Of a DNA stretch of 64,000 bases, positions 1-8,378 are shown piece by piece (position 1 is the first letter of the stretch; each line of letters starts with the position of its first letter). A program made the translations under genes and the position numbers. Below the pieces are notes generated by a model. That model did no database searches. It was given only the letters and a program-made list of their open reading frames with translations, and was not told where the DNA came from. Origin of the DNA: Parafilimonas terrae (GTDB taxonomy: Bacteria > Bacteroidota > Bacteroidia > Chitinophagales > Chitinophagaceae); contig NZ_FOXQ01000002.1 in the NCBI RefSeq assembly GCF_900115755.1, positions 62,001 to 126,000 on the forward strand. The letters are read 5' to 3'.

Positions 1-1
1 A

Positions 2-82
2 ACAGCGCTGGATATTTTCGAGAAAAGAAAAGACGGGGCTATTAAAGTAGCTACCAAGCCTAATGGAATGAGTATAAACTAA
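2..82 (+). CDS. C-terminal end of a zinc-binding (MDR) alcohol/polyol dehydrogenase, partial
   Basis: The window opens inside a gene. Frame 2 reads without interruption to a TAA at 80-82 and gives 26 residues ending in GAIKVATKPNGMSIN. The block ALDIFEKRKDGAIKV is typical of the C-terminus of zinc-dependent medium-chain dehydrogenases such as sorbitol or threonine dehydrogenase types. The catalytic domain lies outside the window, so the substrate cannot be judged. It sits 33 bp before the SDR gene on the same strand and is probably co-transcribed with it. Only the tail is visible, so the family call is moderate. Confidence 0.55.
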   Translation, partial: TALDIFEKRKDGAIKVATKPNGMSIN

Positions 83-115
83 AATTGTATCAACTGTAAA
101 ATATCATTAACCAAT

Positions 116-871
116 ATGAGTAACAAAGTATTAATAGTTAGTGGCGGCGCTTCAGGTTTAGGATTGGCAGCCGCCGAAAAATTTGCTAAAAACGGTTATA
201 GTGCTGTTTTAATTGATATTGATGAAGTGAAGGGAAAGAAGGCCGAAGAAAAGATCAGGAGCATGGGCGTAGATGCCATTTTCTGTAAATGCGATATTTC
301 AAATAAAGAAGAAGTGCAGCAGGCAGCGCAGCAGGCTAAAGAACGTTTTGGCCGGGTGGATGTTTTAATAAATAATGCAGGGCTTGAAGTACGCGGCAGC
401 ATTCTTCAATGCACCGAAGAAGACTGGGTGCGGTTATACAATATTAATCTTAAAGGCATTTACTATATGTCTAATGCTTTTGTGCCTTCAATGGTGGAAC
501 AAAAAAAAGGAGCCATCGTAAATACCGGTTCAATATTAGGCTACCGCACGGTACCTGAACGTGCAGCTTATTCATCTTCAAAAGGCGCTATTGATACGCT
601 CACACGTTCTATGGCATTTGATCTTGCCCAGCATAATATCCGCGTTAATTGCGTGGTGCCAGGCGCTATTGATACACCTTTAATAAGAGGCTCAATTAAC
701 GATTCGCCTGATCCGGCGGAAACAGAAAAAACACTGGGTTCAAAAAGTGTATTTGGCCGCATGGGCAAGCCTGAAGAAGTAGCCAATGTTATGTATTTCC
801 TGGCTTCCGATGAAGCTTCATTTGTTACGGGCGCCGCTTATTTTGTTGATGGCGGCTGGTCTATTATGTAA
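116..871 (+). CDS. SDR-family NAD-dependent oxidoreductase
   Basis: A classical short-chain dehydrogenase/reductase of 251 residues, the usual length. The glycine motif SGGASGLG is at residues 9-16. The acidic stretch DID at 34-36 after strand two suggests NAD rather than NADP. NNAG is at 86-89, and the catalytic Ser139, Tyr152 and Lys156 (YSSSK) are present. Such enzymes interconvert secondary alcohols and ketones in the cytosol. Lying between a polyol-type dehydrogenase tail and a transketolase, it probably oxidises a sugar or polyol to a ketose; the substrate is inferred from context only. All catalytic residues look intact. Confidence 0.9.
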   Translation: MSNKVLIVSGGASGLGLAAAEKFAKNGYSAVLIDIDEVKGKKAEEKIRSMGVDAIFCKCDISNKEEVQQAAQQAKERFGRVDVLINNAGLEVRGSILQCTEEDWVRLYNINLKGIYYMSNAFVPSMVEQKKGAIVNTGSILGYRTVPERAAYSSSKGAIDTLTRSMAFDLAQHNIRVNCVVPGAIDTPLIRGSINDSPDPAETEKTLGSKSVFGRMGKPEEVANVMYFLASDEASFVTGAAYFVDGGWSIM

Positions 872-901
872 GATCATTTCAAAATCTTTAAACTAATTGT
901 T

Positions 902-2992
902 TTGTTATACCTGGAAGATAAAAGATCGCTGTTAAATAAAGGTATTGTTCATTTATTACAGGTGAAAGATTCAGATATAAGGCTAATGAATCTTTACCAG
1001 TGCCGCCATGCCATAGATAATTCCATACATATCGGCGGCGCTTCATCTGCCACCATTCCTATGGTAAGCCTTTTTTATGGCGGCATCATCAATGTTAATG
1101 TGGAGGAACCGGCAGCGCCCGGCCAGGATATGTTTGTGTTGAGCAAAGGCCATGCCGTTGCTACCCTTGCATCCATTTATGCTGATCTTGGGTATTTTGA
1201 TCGTTCTGTATTAAAAAATTCCCGCTCTGTCTCCAGCATATTAAATGGCCATCCCGGCCCGTTATTGCCAGGCGTGCATGTGGCCACAGGCCCGATGGGA
1301 CAGGGCGTTGGTGTTGCGCAGGGTTTTGCCATAGCAGGTCAGCGTGCACCACAGTTCGATGTATATGCGGTTGCCGGCGATGGTGAATTGCAGGAAGGCC
1401 CTGTTTGGGAAAGCATCATGTTTGCAGGCTATAAACGCCTCGAAAACTTATGTGTGCTGGTTGACAACAATGGCGGCCAGCTTGATATTGTAACCACGCT
1501 GCATTTTCCATACAATAGTTTATCCGGCAGCTTCAGCAGTTTTGGATGGAACGTGATAGAAGTGGATGCCACAAAATACCATACTGTTCATAATGCTTTG
1601 CTTGAATTTAAATACGGCCAGCGCGATGGAAGGCCAACAGTTATAATATGCAAGACAACGAAAGGGCATGGCGGGCTTTCCGATTATATGAACACACACA
1701 AGGCCACCATCTCCAATGCTATTTTAGACCAGGAAGATGCACTGCAACTTCAGCAGCGTGGTGCAAGGGAAAAAGATTTCTTTACATTCTTCAACCAGCT
1801 TGAGGGTAAAGAATATGCTGACGTGAAAAATGCTATTTTAAAACATGCTGAAATAATGGGTTTCAAAATTGATGGCGAAACTATTCAGCAAATAAAAACT
1901 GCCGTTAAAACAAAGAAAGCTCCTGTACGAAATAAAAAGATCAATTATTCAGAACCGGCATTACCCAAACTTGAAGTTGGCAAACCTTACAGCGCGCATA
2001 AAATAATTGAATCGTGCATGAAAGTTTTCGCCCGGGATGAGCGTGTTTATTCTGTTGACTCAGACCTTGCTTCCACAAGCGGATTGCAGGCGGGGGTGGG
2101 CTTTGCAGATAAATACCGCGCCTTAAATGCCGGTGTTGCAGAAGCTAATATGATGCTGATGGGAGAAGCGTTTGCCATACTTGGAAACAATACATGGGTA
2201 AGCACATTTTGTCCTTTTTTCGATTGGAAAGTGATGAGAAGAATTGCCGTTGGCCACCAGGAACGACTGGAAATAATTGCAGAAAAAAACGGATGGCTAT
2301 CCGAAGGTCATGGACTGGATTTAACCATGGTGGCCACTGCGGCAGACCTTGAAACGCAATCCAATGGCGCTACGCATATGGGCAATGATGATGTGATGCT
2401 GTTTAATGAAGTGGCGCAGTTGAAGATCATTAATGTGTCCTGCCCCCGGCAATTGCTTGGCGTTTTAAAATGGATAATGGAAGGCAACAAAGGCCTGGTT
2501 TATATGCGTGTATTAAGAGCGCCTGTCAATGCTGTTTATGCTGCTGATTTCAGTTTTGAATTTGGTAAAGCATACAAGGTGAATTATTCAGAAGATGCTG
2601 ATGCAAGCATTGTTACTTCCGGCCGTGGTGTATATGAAGCTTTGGGCGCAGCAAAAAAACTGGAAGAAGAAGGCGTGCAGGTAAATATAATTGATATGCC
2701 TTCTATTGATGCATCAGCAATTGTTCAGCTATACCAAAGCGGGAAGCCTGTTTTTATTGCAGAGCAAAACAATGGTTATATATGGTCGCACTTCAGAAAA
2801 ATTTTGTTTGAAAAAGAAACTAATATTAACACGAAAAAACTCTTTGCGGTTAATACCGAAAATAAAAACGGGCTACATTATATACACTCCGGCACTTATG
2901 CGGAATTGGCTGCTCACTATGGTTTGGATGCTGCTCATTTAAGTGAAACTATTTTAAAAGTATTGAAAACAAAAAAAGCTCAGGTTATATGA
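902..2992 (+). CDS. Transketolase, N- and C-terminal halves in one chain
   Basis: A thiamine-diphosphate transketolase of up to 696 residues. The ThDP/Mg motif GDGELQEG is at 159-166 with DNN at 188-190. The catalytic Glu of the pyrimidine-binding domain is E413 in NAGVAEANM, and GATH is at 488-491. The N-half resembles the two-subunit type (ELQEGPVWE), but both halves are fused, with a lysine-rich linker near 335-350. The loop before GATH seems longer than in housekeeping transketolases. The start is uncertain: TTG at 902 gives the full length, GTG at 962 and ATG at 986 are alternatives, and homology is needed from about residue 25. Its stop overlaps the cupin start by 4 bp. It probably acts on the ketose made by the upstream dehydrogenases. 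Confidence 0.85.
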   Translation: MLYLEDKRSLLNKGIVHLLQVKDSDIRLMNLYQCRHAIDNSIHIGGASSATIPMVSLFYGGIINVNVEEPAAPGQDMFVLSKGHAVATLASIYADLGYFDRSVLKNSRSVSSILNGHPGPLLPGVHVATGPMGQGVGVAQGFAIAGQRAPQFDVYAVAGDGELQEGPVWESIMFAGYKRLENLCVLVDNNGGQLDIVTTLHFPYNSLSGSFSSFGWNVIEVDATKYHTVHNALLEFKYGQRDGRPTVIICKTTKGHGGLSDYMNTHKATISNAILDQEDALQLQQRGAREKDFFTFFNQLEGKEYADVKNAILKHAEIMGFKIDGETIQQIKTAVKTKKAPVRNKKINYSEPALPKLEVGKPYSAHKIIESCMKVFARDERVYSVDSDLASTSGLQAGVGFADKYRALNAGVAEANMMLMGEAFAILGNNTWVSTFCPFFDWKVMRRIAVGHQERLEIIAEKNGWLSEGHGLDLTMVATAADLETQSNGATHMGNDDVMLFNEVAQLKIINVSCPRQLLGVLKWIMEGNKGLVYMRVLRAPVNAVYAADFSFEFGKAYKVNYSEDADASIVTSGRGVYEALGAAKKLEEEGVQVNIIDMPSIDASAIVQLYQSGKPVFIAEQNNGYIWSHFRKILFEKETNINTKKLFAVNTENKNGLHYIHSGTYAELAAHYGLDAAHLSETILKVLKTKKAQVI

Positions 2993-3369
2993 CGATTATC
3001 CACGAAACTGATATTACTGAAGTGCAACATCCCGGAAGGTTTATGCGCTGGCTTGCAGATGAAGATTCTCTCCGGGCAAATAATCTTTCTGCCTGTGTTA
3101 TCCGCGTTTTGCCAGGCGAAACAGTGAGGCCGGCACACTCGCATCCCGGGGGTGAAGAATTGATCTATATAATAACAGGAACAGGTAAAGTGATGATTGA
3201 AAATGAAGTTGGAAATGTTAGGGCTGGTTCAGCTATTTTATTTGAACAGGGCAAAGTGCACATGTTGCGCAACACCGGCAATGAGGAAATGAAAGTCATC
3301 TGTTTTTTTGCGCCTGCAACAGGCATTGATAATTATAAAACATTTGATGACATCTCTTTCCCGGAATGA
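2989..3369 (+). CDS. Small cupin-domain protein
   Basis: A single-domain cupin of 126 residues. Metal-ligand candidates are His50 and His52 with a nearby Glu (HSHPGGEE) in motif 1 and His91 in motif 2, so the usual metal site looks complete. Its ATG overlaps the transketolase stop (ATGA), which indicates translational coupling. Such proteins can be sugar isomerases, epimerases or metal-dependent stabilising or binding proteins; the sequence does not say which. The coupling suggests work on the same sugar as the transketolase. Confidence 0.8.
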   Translation: MTIIHETDITEVQHPGRFMRWLADEDSLRANNLSACVIRVLPGETVRPAHSHPGGEELIYIITGTGKVMIENEVGNVRAGSAILFEQGKVHMLRNTGNEEMKVICFFAPATGIDNYKTFDDISFPE

Positions 3370-3624
3370 AATCAGAAATGTTTTAAAAAAACATCATAAA
3401 AAAATAATCTTATATCAAAAAAATGGTATCAAATTTCAAAGTCTCCCCTTATTAAGATAGAAGCCTTGTAATAGCGAAAATTAACTGGATAGCCGGTTGC
3501 TTAATTACAATTAAAACATGCCATATACTTTACTGTAAATACCTGGCTGAAAAGCCGGGGTGGCAGTGTTTTTTCTTTTGAATTTAAAACAAAATTTATT
3601 AATCCAAAACTATAATCAAGTATT

Positions 3625-6600
3625 ATGATTGCCGCCAAGTACCTACAAACAAAATCGGTATTATTGTTCCTGATGCTTTTCGCCTGCACTTTAGTTCAGG
3701 CCCAGCAAAGAGTAACGGGAAAAATTCTGCAGGCTGATAACCAACCGGCAAACGGCGCTACCGTTACGGCCACCGGTACTGCACAAGCCACCTCCACAGA
3801 TTCAAGTGGTGCTTTTTCTATTAATGTTCCGGGTAATGTTACCAAATTAACTATCAGCTTTGTTGGTTTTGAAACCCAAACAGTTGATATTGCCGGGAAG
3901 ACAACCGTGAATGTAATTCTAAACCCCAGCGAAAATTCGTTGCAGAACGTTATTGTAGTTGGGTACGGAACGCAGAAAAGAAGCGATATTACAGGCGCCA
4001 TTGGTACCGTATCGGCCAAGCAAATTGAAGATGAGCCTGCTATACAGGTAGGCCAGGCTTTACAGGGCAAAGTGCCAGGTTTGCAGGTGTCTCAAAACTC
4101 TGGTGCGCCCGGTTCAGGTTTGCTGGTACGCGTACGCGGCACAGGTACGGTTAATAATTCAGAACCATTATATGTGGTTGATGGCAATCCCAATGTTAAC
4201 CCGCTGGATTTAAGCCCTGATCAGATCGAAAGCATCCAGGTATTAAAAAGTGCGAGTGCTGCTGCTATTTATGGTGCGCAGGGCGCCAACGGCGTAGTGC
4301 TGATAACTACCAAACAGGGCAGGGCAGGCAAGGCGCAACTGGATATTAATTTTTCACAGGGCTTGCAGCAAATTCAAAAATATTTTCCTGTAACCAATGC
4401 CACGCAATATGCTACTTTATATAATGAAGGGCTGGAAAATGCAGGCCAGGCTCCTTTATATCCCGATCCGGCTGCTTTAGGAAAAGGCACCGACTGGCAA
4501 AAGGAAATTTTTCGCACTGCGCCAATGACGGATGTAAACATAGGTGCAAGCGGCGGCAATGAAACAAGCAAATTTTTCTTCTCTGCAGGCTATACAAACC
4601 AGGAAGGTATTATTAAGAGAACTTCTTTCGACAGGATGAGCATTCGTGTAAACTCATCACATACTATCAATAAGTTTATTAAACTTGGCCAGAACCTTTC
4701 TGCCAGTTTAGCCAGGTATAGCAATATTTCAGAATTTGGTTACGGCATATTAAATGGTACGCTAACCGCTAACCCTGAAATACCTGTAAAAAACCCTGAT
4801 GGCACATGGGGTTTTTCTCCAACATCATTAAACTCAAGCAACCCGGCGGCCTCATTGTCTTATACAAACAATGATACAAAACGGCCTGTTGTAAACGGAA
4901 ACGCTTATATTGACATTACGCCTTTTACAGGACTGGTTTTCAGGTCTCAGTTCAACTTTAACCTTGGCAGGTCTGAACAAAAAGTTTTTACGCCTGTTTA
5001 CAGGGTTTCCGCTTCTCAGTTTAACGATGTGGCAACGCTTACAGAAAATGAAACCCGCTTTAATGATTATAGCTGGGCCAATACATTAACCTATCAAAAA
5101 ACATTTGGCAACCACAGCATTGAAGCATTGGCTGGTATAACCGACCAGAATTCTTATACGCAAAACATTACGGCAGAAGGCAGGGGTTTGCCGCCGGCTG
5201 CAACAGATAATGAAAGCCTGCGTTATCTTAATCTGTCTATTTCCAACTTCAGGGTTGCAGGCGGGGCAGGCGAGTGGGGCATTTTGTCTTACCTGGGCCG
5301 TATTAACTACAACTATGCAGGTAAATATTTTACTACGGTTAATTTCCGTGCAGATGGTTCTTCAAGGTTTGGTGAGAACAATAAATTTGGCTATTTCCCA
5401 TCTTTTTCTTTGGGATGGAAAATTTCAGAAGAAAACTTCCTGAAAGATGTAGAGTGGATTGATAACCTTATGTTGAGAGGTGGCTGGGGCTCCCTGGGCA
5501 ACCAGACTTCGTTGCCTAACTATGCTTTTGCAAACCTGGTTACACCTAATATTAATTATGCTTTTGGCGCACCAGGTTCTGTAGTCAGAGGTCAGGCTCC
5601 TACCACATTAGGCAATCCTGATCTGAAATGGGAGTCAACCCGCGAAACAGACCTCGGTTTCGATTTCAGGGGCTTTGGCGGAAGGGTTACCGCTTCATTT
5701 GACTGGTACACCAAAAAAACCACCGATATGTTGCTGCAGGTACCGCTCTTAGGTTATACCGGTATTACCACTGCGCCTTATGTTAACGGCGGCGATGTGG
5801 TTAACAAAGGTATTGAAGCAATGATTGGTTATACCAAGTCTACAAACAGGGGCGTTGATTTCGACATCTCAGTTAATGCTGCCTTCAATAAAAACAAAGT
5901 ACTTAAACTAAGCAATTCAGGCACGTCAATTCAGCAGTTTTTAAGCTTTGTAGGTTTGATGAACTCTACACAGATCGGCGCCCCTATCGCAGCTTTTTAT
6001 GGATGGCAGGTAGATGGTGTTTTCCAGTCTGATGAAGAAGTTGCCAAGCACGCTTACCAAAGCAATGGCACTGCACCCGGCGACTTTATATTCCGCGACG
6101 TTGATGGCAACGACACCATTAATGCAAAAGACCAAACCATTATTGGTAACCCATGGCCGAAAATGACTTATGGATTGAACGCCAGTGTTTCTTACAAGGG
6201 CATCGATTTAAGGGTACAGATACAGGGAACTTATGGCAATGATATTTTCCAGGCATTTAAATTCAGAACAGAAGGCGCCAACTTCTTTAACTATACTATG
6301 AATGTATGGAACAACCGCTGGACAGGCCCGGGCACAAGCAATACAATGCCGCGGCTTACCACCAGCGATCCCAATAATAATATGCGTTCCTCAACTTATT
6401 ATGTGGAAGACGGCTCTTATTTAAGGGTAAGGAATATACAGTTGGGTTACCGAATACCGCAAAGCGTATCTCATTTACGCAATGCAAGAATTTATATATC
6501 TGTGCAAAATGCATTTACCATTACCAAATACTCAGGCTTCGATCCTGAAATTGGAACCAACAGTGCCAATAACCCGCTTTATATAGGTATTGATGAAACC

Positions 6601-6651
6601 AATTATCCTTTGCCACGCATTTATACCGTAGGGTTTAATGTAGGATTATAA
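3625..6651 (+). CDS. SusC/RagA-type TonB-linked outer-membrane transporter
   Basis: 1008 residues with a signal peptide ending near 26 (VQAQQ). A carboxypeptidase-regulatory-like beta domain spans about 29-105 (VTGKILQADNQPANGATV). A TonB-box-like region and plug span about 108-230, with the SusC hallmarks LQGKVPGLQV, YVVDG and AAIYGAQGANGVVLI. The rest is a beta-barrel ending in YTVGFNVGL with the usual aromatic-rich C-terminus. SusC proteins import glycans across the outer membrane using the TonB/ExbBD system, with the partner SusD as lid. The SusD gene starts 60 bp downstream. The 255-bp leader separates it from the transketolase operon, so it may have its own promoter. Confidence 0.95.
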   Translation: MIAAKYLQTKSVLLFLMLFACTLVQAQQRVTGKILQADNQPANGATVTATGTAQATSTDSSGAFSINVPGNVTKLTISFVGFETQTVDIAGKTTVNVILNPSENSLQNVIVVGYGTQKRSDITGAIGTVSAKQIEDEPAIQVGQALQGKVPGLQVSQNSGAPGSGLLVRVRGTGTVNNSEPLYVVDGNPNVNPLDLSPDQIESIQVLKSASAAAIYGAQGANGVVLITTKQGRAGKAQLDINFSQGLQQIQKYFPVTNATQYATLYNEGLENAGQAPLYPDPAALGKGTDWQKEIFRTAPMTDVNIGASGGNETSKFFFSAGYTNQEGIIKRTSFDRMSIRVNSSHTINKFIKLGQNLSASLARYSNISEFGYGILNGTLTANPEIPVKNPDGTWGFSPTSLNSSNPAASLSYTNNDTKRPVVNGNAYIDITPFTGLVFRSQFNFNLGRSEQKVFTPVYRVSASQFNDVATLTENETRFNDYSWANTLTYQKTFGNHSIEALAGITDQNSYTQNITAEGRGLPPAATDNESLRYLNLSISNFRVAGGAGEWGILSYLGRINYNYAGKYFTTVNFRADGSSRFGENNKFGYFPSFSLGWKISEENFLKDVEWIDNLMLRGGWGSLGNQTSLPNYAFANLVTPNINYAFGAPGSVVRGQAPTTLGNPDLKWESTRETDLGFDFRGFGGRVTASFDWYTKKTTDMLLQVPLLGYTGITTAPYVNGGDVVNKGIEAMIGYTKSTNRGVDFDISVNAAFNKNKVLKLSNSGTSIQQFLSFVGLMNSTQIGAPIAAFYGWQVDGVFQSDEEVAKHAYQSNGTAPGDFIFRDVDGNDTINAKDQTIIGNPWPKMTYGLNASVSYKGIDLRVQIQGTYGNDIFQAFKFRTEGANFFNYTMNVWNNRWTGPGTSNTMPRLTTSDPNNNMRSSTYYVEDGSYLRVRNIQLGYRIPQSVSHLRNARIYISVQNAFTITKYSGFDPEIGTNSANNPLYIGIDETNYPLPRIYTVGFNVGL

Positions 6652-6711
6652 ATTATTGGTATTGAAAAAGACAAACTCAAATTATTAAAATATACTAAAT
6701 AGTAATAGCGT

Positions 6712-8220
6712 ATGAAACGTTTAATATATGGTTTAACAGCAGTCATTTTAGTCTTCGGATACATTGCATGTAAAAAAACTTTGTATAAAGACCCATTGGC
6801 GCAGTTAAGCACCGACGTAAACTATGTAACCGCCGACGATGCCAGGAAAGCAGTAACGGCAGCTTATGCACCCGCAGCCGGCAATAACTGGTGCTGTACT
6901 TATATACAACCCGGTTACATGCATTGGGTATTGGGAAATGTGGCTTCAGACGATACAGAAAAAGGCGGCGAATCAGGCTCTGACCAGCTATATGCACAAC
7001 AGGTTCAGTTGTTTAATATTCCTGCGGATAATGATGCAACCCGTTTCGCTTATCAGATATCGTATGTGGGCGTACTTCGTACAAACCAGGTGCTGGAAAA
7101 CGTTCCAAATATTACTATGGATGAAACGTTAAAAACACGCTATGTGGCTGAAGCTAAATTTTTAAGGGCATGGTATTATTTCAACCTGGTTAAGGCTTTT
7201 GGCGATGTGCCATTGGTGCTTTCTTCAAAATTTGAATCTTACGACCTTACCCGTTCTCCCAAACAGCAGGTATGGGACCAGATAATAAAAGACCTTACAG
7301 AAGCAGAAGCTGTTTTACCAAAGGCAAGCGAATATCCTGCTGCTGACCAGGGCCGTGCCACACAGGGCGCCGCCCAGGCTTACCTTGGCAAGGCTTACCT
7401 GTATATGGGTAATTTTGCCAAAGCTGAAGAATGGTTTGGTAAAGTAATAGCTTCTAATGAGTACGAATTAAGCGCCGATTATTTTGCCATGTTTTTGAGG
7501 GATGGCGAAACCAGCAAGGAACACATCTTCCAGGTAAAATTCTTAAATGACCAGGGTGCACAACCGGCAAATAACAATAACATCGGCACCACCTTTGGCA
7601 GCCGGGCGAGAAGTGGCTGGGGCTTTAATTTGCCTACCCAGGATTTTGTTGATGCGTTTGAGCCCGGCGATCCGCGCCTCTGGCAAACCGTTTATAAAAA
7701 CGGCGATGTAATGCCCGATGGCCTTATAGCCAATGTAGGAAACAGCACTACCGGTTATCTCACTAAAAAATATTATGTTCCGGAATTCGAGCGTGTGCAG
7801 GGTTCTTTGCAGGCTGGCAGGGACGATATTTATATGCGTTTGGGCAAAGTGTACCTGTGGTATGCTGAAGCTGCCAATGAAATTGGCAAAACATCAGATG
7901 CTTTGCTTTACCTGAATAAAGTGCGCCAGCGCGCCAGGCAGGGCAACAACGCTGTATTACCCGATGTTACCACTACCAATAAAGACGATTTAAGGCAAGC
8001 TATCTGGAAAGAACAAAGGGTGGAATTTGGACAGGAATATGAGCGGTTTTTTGAACTGGTTCGCCAGGGCCGCGCAGGCAAAGTATTAAGGGCTTATGCA
8101 GTTAAATATAATACAGCCAAAGGCGAAGGCTTTAGAGATGGTGTAAACGAAGTATTCCCGATTCCTCAAACAGAAATTAATTTGAGCAACGGTAAAATTG
8201 TGCAAAACCCGGGCTATTAA
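6712..8220 (+). CDS. SusD/RagB-type surface lipoprotein
   Basis: 502 residues with a lipoprotein signal ending GYIAC (lipid Cys20). The TPR-rich SusD fold is shown by AKFLRAWYYFNLVKAFGDVPLV near 145-165, the KAYLYMGNFAKAEEWF helix pair, and the C-terminal block with FFELVRQG, FPIPQTEI and QNPGY. SusD forms the glycan-binding lid over SusC. It is translated just after its SusC partner and is followed by a strong hairpin, so the pair may form its own transcript segment. The ligand is unknown. The next genes, a PQQ dehydrogenase and a DUF1080 protein, suggest a sugar or oxidised-sugar ligand. Confidence 0.95.
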   Translation: MKRLIYGLTAVILVFGYIACKKTLYKDPLAQLSTDVNYVTADDARKAVTAAYAPAAGNNWCCTYIQPGYMHWVLGNVASDDTEKGGESGSDQLYAQQVQLFNIPADNDATRFAYQISYVGVLRTNQVLENVPNITMDETLKTRYVAEAKFLRAWYYFNLVKAFGDVPLVLSSKFESYDLTRSPKQQVWDQIIKDLTEAEAVLPKASEYPAADQGRATQGAAQAYLGKAYLYMGNFAKAEEWFGKVIASNEYELSADYFAMFLRDGETSKEHIFQVKFLNDQGAQPANNNNIGTTFGSRARSGWGFNLPTQDFVDAFEPGDPRLWQTVYKNGDVMPDGLIANVGNSTTGYLTKKYYVPEFERVQGSLQAGRDDIYMRLGKVYLWYAEAANEIGKTSDALLYLNKVRQRARQGNNAVLPDVTTTNKDDLRQAIWKEQRVEFGQEYERFFELVRQGRAGKVLRAYAVKYNTAKGEGFRDGVNEVFPIPQTEINLSNGKIVQNPGY

Positions 8221-8237
8221 GGTAGCAGGTTTAGAAT

Positions 8238-8269
8238 GTAAAAGACAATATTGCAATATTGTCTTTTAC
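8238..8269. terminator. Perfect 32-bp palindrome after susD (terminator or processing hairpin)
   Basis: Two 16-bp arms without a spacer (GTAAAAGACAATATTG and its exact complement) begin 18 bp after the susD stop and are followed by GTTTTAAAAAATAAT. The stem would form a stable mRNA hairpin. It has only a short T run, so it may attenuate rather than end transcription and set different levels for SusCD and the downstream dehydrogenase. Confidence 0.6.
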
Positions 8270-8378
8270 GTTTTAAAAAATAATATAAATGAAGATCATT
8301 TTCAGAAGCCTTTAAAGCGTATTTGATCGTTGCTAAGCCGCCTGGAAACACCGCTTTTTTTAAAAACGTTTTTAAGCC

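Noticed and set aside
3378-3394. ATGTTTT/AAAACAT hairpin after the cupin gene
   Set aside because: The stem is entirely A/T-rich but for one pair and lacks a T tract, too weak to call a terminator.
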